A stretch of DNA of 64,000 nt, from positions 1,302,001 to 1,366,000 of the forward strand of contig NZ_LT578417.1 in assembly GCF_900088535.1 (NCBI RefSeq), written 5' to 3'. The position numbers and the translations under genes are program-made. The notes under the pieces were generated by a model. The model did no database searches. It had not been told where the DNA came from and saw only the letters and a list, made by a program, of their open reading frames with translations. The stretch comes from Cyanobium sp. NIES-981. GTDB taxonomy: Bacteria > Cyanobacteriota > Cyanobacteriia > PCC-6307 > Cyanobiaceae. Shown here in pieces: positions 25,974-34,054 of this stretch. Position 1 is the first letter of the stretch, and every line of letters begins with the position of its first letter.

Positions 25974-26687
25974 TCACCAGTGCCGAAATCTGCTCACGTA
26001 GCCCGCCCAGGCCGCTGCCCAGGCCGCCAGGCATTCCTCGCGGGAATACAGCGGCGAGAAGCGGGTCTCCCCCGGCCTGGCCCAGATCGTCTGGCCACCG
26101 TCGTAGTGCACACCCCAGGTGGCTTCCAGCGCCATGTAGCCCCCCAGCTGGGCGCGGGTGCAGTAGCTGCCGGAGCCGGGTCGCGAAAGGGTCTTGAGGT
26201 CAGCGAGCACCCGCAAGCCGCCGGCGTGCTGGATGTAGCCGGTGTCGTAGGTGCCGGCCAGGTTGCGGATCAAGCAGCAAGTGGGCCGTTCGGAGGCGAT
26301 CACCGTCACCTGCTGCCAGTGCATGTGGGCCAGCAGCGGCTCGATCCAGTCCTGGTAGTCGCCAGAGCGCAGGTGCTGAAGCCGCTCGTTGGCCTGCTGC
26401 TGGTGCTGGGGCAGGGGATGGAAGCGGCTGTGCAGAAGGGCCTCCAGCGCCAGGTGCACGGTGTGGCCTCGCGGCTCCCAGATGTGACGGGTGGCCTCGA
26501 TGCGGGCCATCGCCCAGTCGCTCTTGCTGGAGCCGACCACACCGGTGACGGACACGGCGAACAGGTGATCCCCCAGCCAGTAGCGGTGCTCTGGATCCGT
26601 GCGCCGCAGACCTGGAATTGGTGGCAGCCAGTCGCTGGGGACAGCGGCAGCAGATCTGCTGGTTGGCGTGGGAGTACGCCTGATCAC
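25974..26687 (-). CDS. RecB/Cas4-like PD-(D/E)XK exonuclease
   Basis: The 237-residue protein has all the motifs of the single-strand or 5' exonuclease branch of the family: GHTVH (G74-H78), an acidic residue around E133, AGTYD (D148), the D-x-K strand LADLKT (D163, K165), and the helix QLGGYM (Q180, Y184). Related enzymes process DNA ends for phage recombination or replication, often with an SSB, and an SSB-like gene lies elsewhere in the element. It begins next to the repeat cluster at 26.77-27.07 kb. Confidence 0.8.
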   Translation of the reverse strand: MIRRTPTPTSRSAAAVPSDWLPPIPGLRRTDPEHRYWLGDHLFAVSVTGVVGSSKSDWAMARIEATRHIWEPRGHTVHLALEALLHSRFHPLPQHQQQANERLQHLRSGDYQDWIEPLLAHMHWQQVTVIASERPTCCLIRNLAGTYDTGYIQHAGGLRVLADLKTLSRPGSGSYCTRAQLGGYMALEATWGVHYDGGQTIWARPGETRFSPLYSREECLAAWAAAWAGYVSRFRHW

Positions 26688-26771
26688 CAGAACCTCACGT
26701 GATACACCAAATTCGTTCGTTTCTTTGTATTCCCCTCTGGCGCAAGGGGTCTGAGCCAGTTAGGGCGCGGC

Positions 26772-27073
26772 GCATTCTTTCGATTCTTTGACATTCTTTG
26801 GCCCCCAGCAGGCCGCAGACCCCGCCACTGAAAGAAGGCAAAGAGTGGCCAAATAAATGAACCCTTGACATTCCTGAGAACGCTTGCGGCGCAGTGGAGG
26901 GGAAAGAAAGCGATGAATTCAGCCCCTATGGGATGGGCGTTCATCCCAGCGGCGTTGTGTTGCTGAGGCCCTGGGATGGCAGCAAAGAAGCGAAAGCGTG
27001 TGGGGCAGATCGCACGCTGGTGAACCGGCCAGATCGGTTGCGCTGCAGGGGAGAGCAAAGAATCCAAAGAATC
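26772..27073. repeat. Iteron-like nonamer cluster, candidate replication origin or operator array
   Basis: The 392-bp gene-free stretch 26688-27079 is A/T-richer than its neighbours. It holds CAAAGAATC twice in tandem (27056-27064, 27065-27073) and, inverted, GATTCTTTG (26782-26790), CATTCTTTG (26792-26800) and a variant CATTCTTTC (26773-26781), the last three at 9-10 bp spacing. These inverted arrays flank the region between the 3' end of the primase-helicase and the start of the exonuclease. Such iterons next to a primase-helicase are common at phage and plasmid origins. Function is inferred. Confidence 0.5.
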
Positions 27074-27079
27074 CGCCCC

Positions 27080-29560
27080 CTACAGATGGAACGCATGCGC
27101 CAACCACTCGGCGCCGGCGTCGCTGAGGCCGTAGCGGAGGTAGTAGCTCTGGCCGCTGGTGCCCACCCGGGTGGCCGTCACCAGGCCGTCGAGCTGGCTG
27201 AGGAAGCGGCCGAGGGCGTTGTAGGTGCTCAACGTGTCTCCCTCCAGGTCCCGTTTCAGCCTGGCTTCGGCCGGGGCTGCGCCGATCGCCTGCAACAGCT
27301 CCAGCAGTCCCACGCCGGCCAGTCCATTGGCATGGAGAACCTGGAGATAGCGCAGGGCCTCCTGCTGCTTCTCGCTCGCCTTGCGCACCCGGTGGGAGGC
27401 GCGATCGAGGTCGCTCTCCTGCTCCTGCTGTTCCTGGAGGGCGTCGTAGGTCCCCAGCCGCGCAAAGGTTCCGCTGCTGCCGTCGATCGCCACCACCAGA
27501 TCCACCGGCGGGCCGGAGCGGGCCTCACGCACCAGGCGGCGCTGGGGAGAGTCCTTGATCTGCCGATTGCCCTTGGCCAGGTAGTGCAGGGTGAGGATCG
27601 TGTTGGCAGCCCCGGCGATGGCGTTGTGGCCCGAGAGGGCCTCGGTGCCGGTGGTGTCGTTGGCCTTGTTGCAGTGATGGATCAGCAGCAAGGTGCCGCC
27701 GGCATCGGTGATCTGGTGCTTGAGGTCGTAGATCAAGGAGCCCATCTCTGGGTCGTTCTCCCCGAAGCAGCAGCTGCGCGTGATCGAGCGCAGTGAGTCC
27801 AGGATCACCACCGCGCCGGGATGTGCGGCCAGGCAGGCCAGCAGGGCATCGAGGTTGGCCTCGGTGGCGCGAAAGCGACGCGACCAGAGCAGCAACGGGT
27901 GATCCCAGATCCCGAGCTGCTGGAGCATCTGGGCGGTGTCGCCGTCGCCCTGGTCATCGGTCACCAGGATCACGGGCCTTGGCGCGTCCGGGGCCCCGAA
28001 GCCGAGGAAGTCCTCGGCGCAGAGCAGGCAGCGGGCCAGGGCATGGACCAGCCGCGTCTTGCCCACCTTGGCCCGCCCGCCCACGATCGAGAGATCGCGG
28101 CGGGGGATGCAGCCGTGGATCTCCCACTCCACCACGGGTTGCGGCATCGCCAGGCGCTCGGCCTGATCAAGACCTCGGAAGCGGTTGCCGTTGCGCAGGT
28201 CGTGGGCCTCGAGGATCAGCTGGCCGATCTCCTGCAGCCGCAGGGCGGTCTTGAGCTGGAGGGCTGAATGGGCCTCCCGCACGCGGGCGGAGCGGCGCAG
28301 GCTGTTGCGCTCTCGCCCCACCAGGGAACGGATGCAGTGTTCCAAGGCGTTGAGGCGGCGGTTGATCGGTAGGTGCACCTTTCCCCAGCGCACCCGGGTG
28401 TCTGGCCGAGGCGAGAAGCGCTGCGGACCAGCTCCAGACCCAGCTCCCTTGGCGCCCCTGGCATTGCTGCTGCTGGAGCGGTCGCTGCTCTTGCCACCGG
28501 GATGGCGTCCGCCGGTGTCGCCCTGGTTTCGGCGGCTGCCTGTGGCCTGCGCTCCGGGAGGCCTGGGGGTGTGGGCCGGCTCCGGCGGCAGCCAGCCGTG
28601 CTGACGCGCGTGAAACCAGAAGGTGGCCGCACCGATCTGCTCGCCGCCGGAGCTCGCTACCTGGCGGATGTCCCAGCCGCAGCTGGCTGAGGGGCTGTGG
28701 GCCTCCATCAGCGCGATCGCCAGCTCGCGGTCGTGGCCGGCCTGCTCACAGGCCTGGATCAGACCCCAGAGGAGGTTGCGGTAGTCGGCGTAGGTGTTGC
28801 TGCCCTCCACGCGCCGGGGGATGGCGGCCAGGGCGGTGCGGATCTGCTCCAGCGGCCGGGGCGGCACGAAGTCCTCGTCGACCAGCTCGGGCAGCGGAAT
28901 GCCCTGCTGTGGCGCCGGGTCTGGAGCGGCTTCGGCGAATTCATCGGGCAGCAGCGCCAGGGCGATGTCCTCGGGCGCGTAGCGCTGGTCGCTCGCGTGC
29001 ACCAGCTCCACCGGCGAGGTGGGCTGACCGGCGGCATCGATGTACCAGCAGCCCGGCAGCCTCATCACCCGCGAGGCGTCCTTGCAGTGGGGATCGCCCG
29101 CGGCATAGGCGATCAGCTCCGCCTGCAGCGGGGCCCACTCCTGCGGCGGGATGGGGCGATTCAGCAGCCAGTAGCAGTGGGCCGACCTGCCGCCGCTGAG
29201 CACGATCAGCGAAGGCTCAGGCAGGCCCAGCTCACGCCAGGCGTTCAGCTGCCAGTCGATCGGCCGGTCGTCCCACTCCACGAACAACGCCCGGCAGGCC
29301 GTGATCTCGCTCTTGCGGTCGCCGCCGTCGTTGATCACCAGGTAGATGCCCCGGCCTTCCCGCTGCCATTGCTCCGCCACCACCAGATCGAAGGGGCCTT
29401 TGCGGGCGCCGATCTGCCCCTTGGCTGGGTTGGCGCGGTGGGGAAAGGCGCGCAACCGAGCGCGGGCAGGGTCCTTGCCCAGCAGGGAGAGGAACTGCTG
29501 AGCGGCGCCGCGGTCGATGCAGGCCTGCGGGGAGGCGGCAACCGGTTCAGCGCTGGCCAT
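27080..29560 (-). CDS. Primase-helicase (AEP-type primase fused to RecA-like ATPase)
   Basis: In this 826-residue protein, residues 1-205 form an archaeo-eukaryotic primase-like domain with the acidic strand ALFVEWDD (about 91-98) and SGGRSAHCYW (His about 128). Residues 235-325 are a PriCT-like helical domain (TYADYRNLLWGLIQACEQAG). A disordered Gly/Ser linker (330-380) follows. The C-terminal RecA/AAA_25-type ATPase has Walker A GGRAKVGKT (494-502) and a Walker B-like VVILDSLRS. It should lay primers and unwind DNA at the element's own origin. It overlaps the RHH gene by 14 bp. Confidence 0.85.
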   Translation of the reverse strand: MASAEPVAASPQACIDRGAAQQFLSLLGKDPARARLRAFPHRANPAKGQIGARKGPFDLVVAEQWQREGRGIYLVINDGGDRKSEITACRALFVEWDDRPIDWQLNAWRELGLPEPSLIVLSGGRSAHCYWLLNRPIPPQEWAPLQAELIAYAAGDPHCKDASRVMRLPGCWYIDAAGQPTSPVELVHASDQRYAPEDIALALLPDEFAEAAPDPAPQQGIPLPELVDEDFVPPRPLEQIRTALAAIPRRVEGSNTYADYRNLLWGLIQACEQAGHDRELAIALMEAHSPSASCGWDIRQVASSGGEQIGAATFWFHARQHGWLPPEPAHTPRPPGAQATGSRRNQGDTGGRHPGGKSSDRSSSSNARGAKGAGSGAGPQRFSPRPDTRVRWGKVHLPINRRLNALEHCIRSLVGRERNSLRRSARVREAHSALQLKTALRLQEIGQLILEAHDLRNGNRFRGLDQAERLAMPQPVVEWEIHGCIPRRDLSIVGGRAKVGKTRLVHALARCLLCAEDFLGFGAPDAPRPVILVTDDQGDGDTAQMLQQLGIWDHPLLLWSRRFRATEANLDALLACLAAHPGAVVILDSLRSITRSCCFGENDPEMGSLIYDLKHQITDAGGTLLLIHHCNKANDTTGTEALSGHNAIAGAANTILTLHYLAKGNRQIKDSPQRRLVREARSGPPVDLVVAIDGSSGTFARLGTYDALQEQQEQESDLDRASHRVRKASEKQQEALRYLQVLHANGLAGVGLLELLQAIGAAPAEARLKRDLEGDTLSTYNALGRFLSQLDGLVTATRVGTSGQSYYLRYGLSDAGAEWLAHAFHL

Positions 29561-29741
29561 GGAGCCCCTGGCGCTGCAGGGCCTGGGCGCTGATCAGCTG
29601 TTCGCGCTCCATCGCCTCGGCCACGATCAGGCGGATCACGGAGGAACGCGACAGCAGACCGCCGCGGGTGCGCCGATCCAGCCAGGCCTGCTGCTCGGGG
29701 GTGAACTGCACCGAGAGCGGGGTCATCAGCGGAGCCATGGG
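29547..29741 (-). CDS. Ribbon-helix-helix (CopG-like) DNA-binding protein
   Basis: From ATG 29741 the product is 64 residues. An N-terminal strand, PLSVQFTPEQQAWLDRR, and helix pair RSSVIRLIVAEAMERE match the RHH fold of CopG/Arc-type repressors. A tail of Gln and Arg follows. It directly precedes and overlaps the primase-helicase, like small copy-control proteins, so autoregulation of the replication genes is plausible. The longer frame from 29774 is less likely because its extra residues do not fit the fold. Confidence 0.65.
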   Translation of the reverse strand, partial: PMAPLMTPLSVQFTPEQQAWLDRRTRGGLLSRSSVIRLIVAEAMEREQLISAQALQRQGLHGQR

Positions 29742-29809
29742 GGACTTCGATGAGCAGAACCAGCCTATCGACACTGACTCAGGCTCGCTAGGCTGAACAG
29801 ATGAGATGA

Positions 29810-30151
29810 ATGGCGATGGACGCTGGAGCAGCGGCGCAGAAAGCGCTGGCCAAGGTCGAGAAGCTGGTGGCGATGAGCGCCTCGCCCCACCTGGAGGAGG
29901 CGCGCACCAGCGCCTTCCTGGCCTGTCGCCTGATTCGCGAGCACGGGCTGCAGATCACCACCCATCGCCCTTCACCCGCCAAGCCACCTGTGGCGACGGG
30001 CGTGGAGCAGGGGCATGGCCCGGGAGCCTTTCGCCGCATCCGCGTGCGCCATCCCGGCCGCTGCCTGTGCTGCGGCAACCCGATCGCGCCAGGGGAGTGG
30101 GCGCTCTGGTGCCGTGGCAATGGCTTGCGTCACCCGCTCTGCTCCCCCTGA
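29810..30151 (+). CDS. DUF2786-family protein with a zinc-ribbon-like C-terminus
   Basis: The 113-residue protein begins with the DUF2786 signature, KALAKVEKLVAMSASPHLEEARTS followed by a second helix (AFLACRLIREHGL). After a linker, the C-terminal part CLCCGNPIAPGEWALW and the trailing HPLC offer Cys/His ligands for a small zinc-binding domain. DUF2786 proteins are found in phages and mobile elements but have no established biochemical role. The gene is divergent from the RHH-primase operon, with the half-operator GGCTCGCTA (29782-29790) in the gap. Confidence 0.65.
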   Translation: MAMDAGAAAQKALAKVEKLVAMSASPHLEEARTSAFLACRLIREHGLQITTHRPSPAKPPVATGVEQGHGPGAFRRIRVRHPGRCLCCGNPIAPGEWALWCRGNGLRHPLCSP

Positions 30152-30636
30152 GCCGCTGCTGCGCCAGCGAGATCCAGCAGGCCTTGCTGGCCCTGCTGGC
30201 GGGGGAGGCCTTCCTGGCGGATCGGCCCTGGAGTGAGATCTGGTGGGGGCGCATGCGGCTCGATCTGGCAAGCGGCTGGCAGCTGGAGATCGCGATCGAG
30301 CGCGACCAGCTTGGGGCGCTGCTCTGGGCCCGGGCCCCCGATGGGCGCAACTGGGAGTTCGGCTGTCAGCGCGACGACTGGACCCTGGGACCCGACAGCC
30401 GCATCTTGGAGCCGGTGGCGCTGCTGCAGCCGGAGCAGCGCCACCAGCTGGAGCGCCTGCTGCGGGAGGCCATCTGCTGGCCAGCGCCGCTGTTCCCGCC
30501 TGATCAAGCCGTTTTCTATGGCCTGGTGGAGCCTGAGGTTCGGCGCGGCAAGGGCCGGCACTGGCGACAGCGGGCCCGGGCCCATGGCCGCTGCCATCAC
30601 GGTGCTGCCAATTCCAATCGGCAGCAGAAGCCTTAG
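30109..30636 (+). CDS. Hypothetical phage protein
   Basis: The product is about 175 residues if it starts at GTG 30109; the start is uncertain because the frame is open for much of the DUF2786 gene. A compact domain (about 35-130), GWQLEIAIERDQLGALLWARA, then WEFGCQRDDWTLGP and LLQPEQRHQLERLL, is followed by a basic tail. The alternating strand and helix pattern is coherent, supporting a real gene, but the family is not recognised. Its stop lies inside the first operator palindrome. Confidence 0.5.
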   Translation: MPWQWLASPALLPLSRCCASEIQQALLALLAGEAFLADRPWSEIWWGRMRLDLASGWQLEIAIERDQLGALLWARAPDGRNWEFGCQRDDWTLGPDSRILEPVALLQPEQRHQLERLLREAICWPAPLFPPDQAVFYGLVEPEVRRGKGRHWRQRARAHGRCHHGAANSNRQQKP

Positions 30637-30647
30637 CCTTTCGCTAA
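30633..30647. promoter_or_regulatory. Palindromic operator candidate 1 (TTAGC-N5-GCTAA)
   Basis: TTAGC and GCTAA form a perfect 5-5-5 palindrome, 20 bp upstream of the HTH regulator start. The same pattern recurs downstream of that gene at 31412-31426. Autoregulation by the HTH protein is the simplest reading. Confidence 0.5.
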
Positions 30648-30666
30648 TGGCCAGAACCCAGTCCTG

Positions 30667-31350
30667 ATGTCCTCTGAGTACCGGTACATCGAGGCCAAAC
30701 AGCTCGAAGCCGGTCAGGAGTTCGGCCGGATGCTGAGGCGCTGGCGGGAGCTGAACAACTGGACCCAGTACACGGCCTACAAGTGGGCCAAGGAGGCCGG
30801 CTTTGAAGTGATGGCCCCGAGCACCTTGAGCGTGTTCGAGAACGGCAAGGCCCCCAAGCCCCGCCCGGAGAGCTTCTTTGCCCTCGCCGAGGTGAATCGC
30901 CGCCTGGCCGCTAGGGATTTCAGTGGCGTGCGCACCCGCGCTCTCAAGGACCTGATCAGCCAGGCCAAGCCCCTGGTGGATGACGAGCAGCGGGTGTGGG
31001 GGCCCGCGGAGTTCTGGAGCTGCCACCTGGGCCTACTGCCGGTGCCGACCGCCTACCAGGCGCCTGCGGTGCCGACCCAGCCCGAGGTGGATGCCGCAGA
31101 AGCGGCGAAGCTGAGCGAGCAGTGGCGCGGCCAGCTGGTACAGACCGCCAAGCAGCACGGTATCGGCGTGATGGAGGCCCTGAGTTCCGCCGCCAAGGTG
31201 GCGCCAGCCAAGCAGCGGCAGGCCTTTCAGGCGATGCTGGCCGGCTTTGAGCCGTACTCCGCCGAGCAGCTGCAGGGCATGTGGGACGGAGAGGCGTGGC
31301 TGCCGCAGCGCTGGCTGGAGGAATGGTCCGCCAAGACGGGCGCCAGCTGA
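30667..31350 (+). CDS. HTH-domain phage regulator candidate
   Basis: The 227-residue protein has an N-terminal helix-turn-helix-like region (about 15-70): GRMLRRWRELNNWTQYTAYKW, then a recognition-helix-like APSTLSVFENGKAPKPRPESF resembling XRE-type proteins. A helical middle and C-terminus contain WGPAEFWSCHLG and AEQLQGMWDGEAWLP. It is bracketed by two TTAGC-N5-GCTAA palindromes, one before it and one before the next operon, as expected for a repressor or Cro-like regulator. Lytic/lysogenic control is inferred. No protease-sensitive LexA-type domain is seen. Confidence 0.6.
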   Translation: MSSEYRYIEAKQLEAGQEFGRMLRRWRELNNWTQYTAYKWAKEAGFEVMAPSTLSVFENGKAPKPRPESFFALAEVNRRLAARDFSGVRTRALKDLISQAKPLVDDEQRVWGPAEFWSCHLGLLPVPTAYQAPAVPTQPEVDAAEAAKLSEQWRGQLVQTAKQHGIGVMEALSSAAKVAPAKQRQAFQAMLAGFEPYSAEQLQGMWDGEAWLPQRWLEEWSAKTGAS

Positions 31351-31383
31351 AGCATGCACGAACAGGCTCGGAGTACGCCATGT

Positions 31384-31429
31384 CTTGCGTTGTGCAAGAT
31401 ACAGATTCGGATTAGCGAGCCGCTAATAT
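31384..31429. promoter_or_regulatory. Palindromic operator candidate 2 with adjacent palindrome and -10-like box
   Basis: CTTGC-N5-GCAAG (31384-31398) is followed by TTAGC-N5-GCTAA (31412-31426), centres 28 bp apart. The second overlaps a TAATAT -10-like hexamer (31424-31429). The cluster lies in the promoter region of the rightward operon that starts at 31466. Repressor binding here would occlude polymerase. No good -35 is visible. Confidence 0.5.
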
Positions 31430-31465
31430 CCGAGGCAAGCGGGCGCTGGTCCCGCAGTGCCTTCG

Positions 31466-32233
31466 ATGACCACCACCCCTTGCGGGCGGATGGAGCCGAC
31501 GCCAGGTCCCACCTCCGCCTTTGATCTCAACCAGGCCCTGTTGCAGAGCCGCGAGCAGGCCCGCGCCCAGTGGGCCGAGGGCCTGGCCCAGTTCCAGTCC
31601 CAGATGGCCGCCATCGCCGAGACCTCCATGCAGGAGGTCGTTCAGGCGGCGGCGGCTGCCTTTGCCCTGGGCTTCTCGTTCAGCGCCCAGAAGCTGATCA
31701 GCGAGGAGCACGAAGTGCTGCGGGTGACCCTGCGGCACCGCGGCGGCGCCGAGGAGTTCAGCGAGGCCCAGGCACCCCAGGAGGGCAGTGCGGCCTGGCA
31801 CGCGCTGACCGCTTCCCTGTTGGCGGGCCTGCTGGGCATTCCAGTGGGCAACCCTCCTCGGACTATCGAGCCGGATCGGCCACGACCGCAGCCGCAGCCA
31901 TCGGTGGCGGACACCGCGGGCGCCGGCAGTGCAGCCGCCGCCAACGCTGCGGATGACCCTGAGGCCGCAGGCGACGAGTGGGACACCGGCGCTCCGGATG
32001 GCCCCGAAGCCAGCGACTCCGGCCTGGAGCCCCTGACGGACGAGGAGATCGCCACCCTGCACAAGTTCCTCGGAGCCATGCCTCAGGAGGCGCGCAAGCG
32101 GTTCACGATCGAGTTCCGCCACCACTTCCAGGTGCCCAGGGAGGTGCGGACGATCAAGGACCGCATCACCCAGCGGCGCCACAAGGACTTCATCGACGTG
32201 TTCGAGCGTGAGCTGGCCGGGGGGACGCCATGA
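31466..32233 (+). CDS. Hypothetical phage early-operon protein
   Basis: From ATG 31466 the product has about 255 residues. An amphipathic N-terminal helix region (about 20-65, rich in Gln/Ala) is followed by an Ala/Pro/Asp-rich disordered linker (about 120-185) and a C-terminal helical domain with PLTDEEIATLHKFLGAMPQ and QARKRFTIEFRHHF-like basic residues. It is first in the operon leading to the SSB-like gene and overlaps the next start (ATGA). A DNA-metabolism role is possible from context only. Confidence 0.5.
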   Translation: MTTTPCGRMEPTPGPTSAFDLNQALLQSREQARAQWAEGLAQFQSQMAAIAETSMQEVVQAAAAAFALGFSFSAQKLISEEHEVLRVTLRHRGGAEEFSEAQAPQEGSAAWHALTASLLAGLLGIPVGNPPRTIEPDRPRPQPQPSVADTAGAGSAAAANAADDPEAAGDEWDTGAPDGPEASDSGLEPLTDEEIATLHKFLGAMPQEARKRFTIEFRHHFQVPREVRTIKDRITQRRHKDFIDVFERELAGGTP

Positions 32234-32469
32234 GCGTCTGCCGCCGCGCCTACGCCAGGCCCCAGCCGCCGTCGCAGCACGGCCGTCACTACCTGTGCGT
32301 CTGCGTGCACAGCGATGTCTACCGGCAGGTGCGGCAACTGTCGGCCGAGCACCAGCTGAGCCTCTCCGGCGCCGCCCATCACCTGCTGCGGCTGGGGGCC
32401 GGCCTGGAGCCCCTGCTTCCCCTGACCTCTTCCCCGTCCACTTGTTCGAGCAAGTCCCATGGCGATTGA
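32230..32469 (+). CDS. Small hypothetical protein, possible RHH fold
   Basis: This 79-residue protein is coupled by ATGA to the preceding gene and by an 11-bp overlap to the SSB-like gene. The middle, HYLCVCVHSDVYRQVRQLSAEHQLSLSGAAHHLLRLG, reads as strand-helix-helix and could be a small ribbon-helix-helix. It ends in a Ser-rich tail. No family is recognised. Confidence 0.45.
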   Translation: MSVCRRAYARPQPPSQHGRHYLCVCVHSDVYRQVRQLSAEHQLSLSGAAHHLLRLGAGLEPLLPLTSSPSTCSSKSHGD

Positions 32470-33112
32470 ACTCAACGACGGCAGCCGCATCGCGGCGCCG
32501 GTGATCCGTCAACAGCGCCTCGGTGAGGTGGCCGTTCTGTCGATCGTGCGGCCCGAGCAGCGCGACCGGTTGCGCAAGAACCTCACCAGCGGGGCGATGG
32601 AGCCGATCCCCAACGGCACCGACCGCCAGGGCCGACCCAAGGTCAAGCAGGAGATGGTCGTCCATGCGATCGCCATGCCCGGCACGACGATGGAGGCTCG
32701 CATCGGTGATGAGGGCGGCGTTCCGGCCCCGGGGGATCGGGTGCGGCTGATCCTCAAGGCCAAGGGCTTCGGCGACTGGATCGAGGCACGGCGTCAGCAT
32801 CGCCGCGGCCGGCTGAATGTGGGGGATGTGCTGGTGCTCGAGACCCGCTGGGCCCAGCAGTACGACCAGGACGGCAACCCCAAGGGCCCCAAGATCGAAG
32901 ACCAGGCCGCCGCCGACGCGGTGCCGCGCAACGTCACGATCGGCTTCTACGGCCCGCTGAGCATCCGCGAGGGGAGTGACCCGGCCTGGATCGAGGCAGC
33001 GGAGCAGGCCTACCGCTCGGATGAAGCCGCGGCCCGCCAGCAGCAGGCGATCCCGCTGGCGGATGGGGAGGACTACGGCGATGAGTTCGCCGATGAGGAG
33101 GTGCCGTTCTGA
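32459..33112 (+). CDS. Single-stranded-DNA-binding-like protein with acidic tail
   Basis: The 217-residue protein has a beta-rich body (about 10-180) with RVRLILKAKGFGDWIEAR and GDVLVLETRWAQQYDQDGN. It ends in an acidic tail, DYGDEFADEEVPF, matching the SSB C-terminal tip (acidic residues then P-F) that recruits replication and recombination partners. It lies in the early operon of an element that also encodes a primase-helicase and an exonuclease. An OB fold is plausible but not proven, because the body lacks a classical SSB signature. Confidence 0.6.
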   Translation: MAIELNDGSRIAAPVIRQQRLGEVAVLSIVRPEQRDRLRKNLTSGAMEPIPNGTDRQGRPKVKQEMVVHAIAMPGTTMEARIGDEGGVPAPGDRVRLILKAKGFGDWIEARRQHRRGRLNVGDVLVLETRWAQQYDQDGNPKGPKIEDQAAADAVPRNVTIGFYGPLSIREGSDPAWIEAAEQAYRSDEAAARQQQAIPLADGEDYGDEFADEEVPF

Positions 33113-33423
33113 TGAGCCACCATCCCCCCGCCCGTGTTGCGCCTCGCAGCAACCGGCCGCAACTGCCGGCGTTCTGCCGCACCCGGCGCCCCACCGCCAC
33201 GGTCAGCGTCAGCAGCCTGGCCGCCCTGCAGCGCCTCGTGCTCCTGGTGCTCGTGTTTCAACTGAGCACGCTTCTGCTGGTGATCGCCGGGCCCGTGCCA
33301 CCGGTCCTGACGCCCGGCCCTGCCTGGCGCCGATCCACAGCGGTGGCGGAGACCCCTTCAAGCCCAGATGCCCTGGTGAGGCCACAGCATTCCAGCGAGA
33401 AAACCCATGGACCAGCTCGCTGA
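33112..33423 (+). CDS. Small single-pass membrane protein
   Basis: This 103-residue protein overlaps the SSB-like stop by one base. A basic N-terminus is followed by one membrane helix (about 38-60, LQRLVLLVLVFQLSTLLLVI), then a Pro/Ser-rich tail. It overlaps the Bro-N gene by 17 bp. It may be a phage membrane or superinfection-exclusion protein, but there is no family evidence. Confidence 0.45.
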   Translation: MSHHPPARVAPRSNRPQLPAFCRTRRPTATVSVSSLAALQRLVLLVLVFQLSTLLLVIAGPVPPVLTPGPAWRRSTAVAETPSSPDALVRPQHSSEKTHGPAR

Positions 33424-34051
33424 TCACCCCTGTGGGTTCGTGTCTGTCGCCTTCGAAGGGCATGGCATCCGCGTGTGCACCGATCATCGGGGCGATGCCT
33501 GGTTTGTCGCTGCCGATGTCTGCGCCGCGCTGGCGCTGCGCCAGGACCGAACGTTGGCGGTGCTCGCAGAGGACGAGTGCAGCATCCATTCCCGGGAGGG
33601 ACCGGGCACCGTTCCCATCACCTTGACCCTGGTCAGCGAAGCGGGCCTGCTGCGGATCCTGCGGTTCGGGGATCGTCCAAAGGCGCGGCGGCTGCGGCGC
33701 TGGATCACCCAACAGGTGCTGCCCTGCCTGCATCGCCGCATCGACGCCTCAACCGCATCGGCGAAGAACCTTCAGACAGCCAGGCCCACGCAGATCGTGG
33801 TGGCGCTGCTGAACATTGCCGAGGCCATGGCCCGCCTGCCTGGGGTCAGATCCGCCGATGCCATGGCGGCGGCCCTGGCCGCCATCGAGGTGAATACGGG
33901 CCTGTCCACAACGGCGCTGCTGCAGGTCCTGCAGAACCGCCCGGAGCAGGTCTCCATCGGGGATGGCGACCGGACAGCAGATCCTCTGGCGTCCGGCCGT
34001 TGGCCCGATTCACCACCGCATTCGCATCGTTGCCCACCACCAACAACTTGA
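33407..34051 (+). CDS. Bro-N-domain phage protein (antirepressor-like)
   Basis: The 214-residue product has the Bro-N domain in the first 110 residues: GHGIRVCTDHRGDAWFVAADVCAALAL, then EAGLLRILRFGDRPKARRLRRWI, where DxWFVAxDVC and the F/Y-x-SRKPxA-like stretch are family marks. The C-terminal part is helical (IVVALLNIAEAMARLPG) and then Pro/His-rich. Bro-N proteins act as phage antirepressors or DNA-binding regulators. It precedes the excisionase, consistent with control of excision or lysogeny. Confidence 0.75.
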   Translation: MDQLADHPCGFVSVAFEGHGIRVCTDHRGDAWFVAADVCAALALRQDRTLAVLAEDECSIHSREGPGTVPITLTLVSEAGLLRILRFGDRPKARRLRRWITQQVLPCLHRRIDASTASAKNLQTARPTQIVVALLNIAEAMARLPGVRSADAMAAALAAIEVNTGLSTTALLQVLQNRPEQVSIGDGDRTADPLASGRWPDSPPHSHRCPPPTT

Positions 34052-34054
34052 GCC

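Noticed and set aside
26684-27067. 127-codon minus-strand frame in the gap upstream of the exonuclease
   Set aside because: No coherent domain, it covers the repeat cluster, and it has no ribosome-binding site. It is better read as a regulatory or origin region.
30133-31026. Minus-strand long frame opposite the HTH region
   Set aside because: It is a shadow of the plus-strand genes with their operators, with no domain.
31412-32800. Minus-strand 462-codon frame opposite the early phage operon
   Set aside because: Low-complexity shadow. The plus-strand genes have ATGA coupling and an SSB-like tail.
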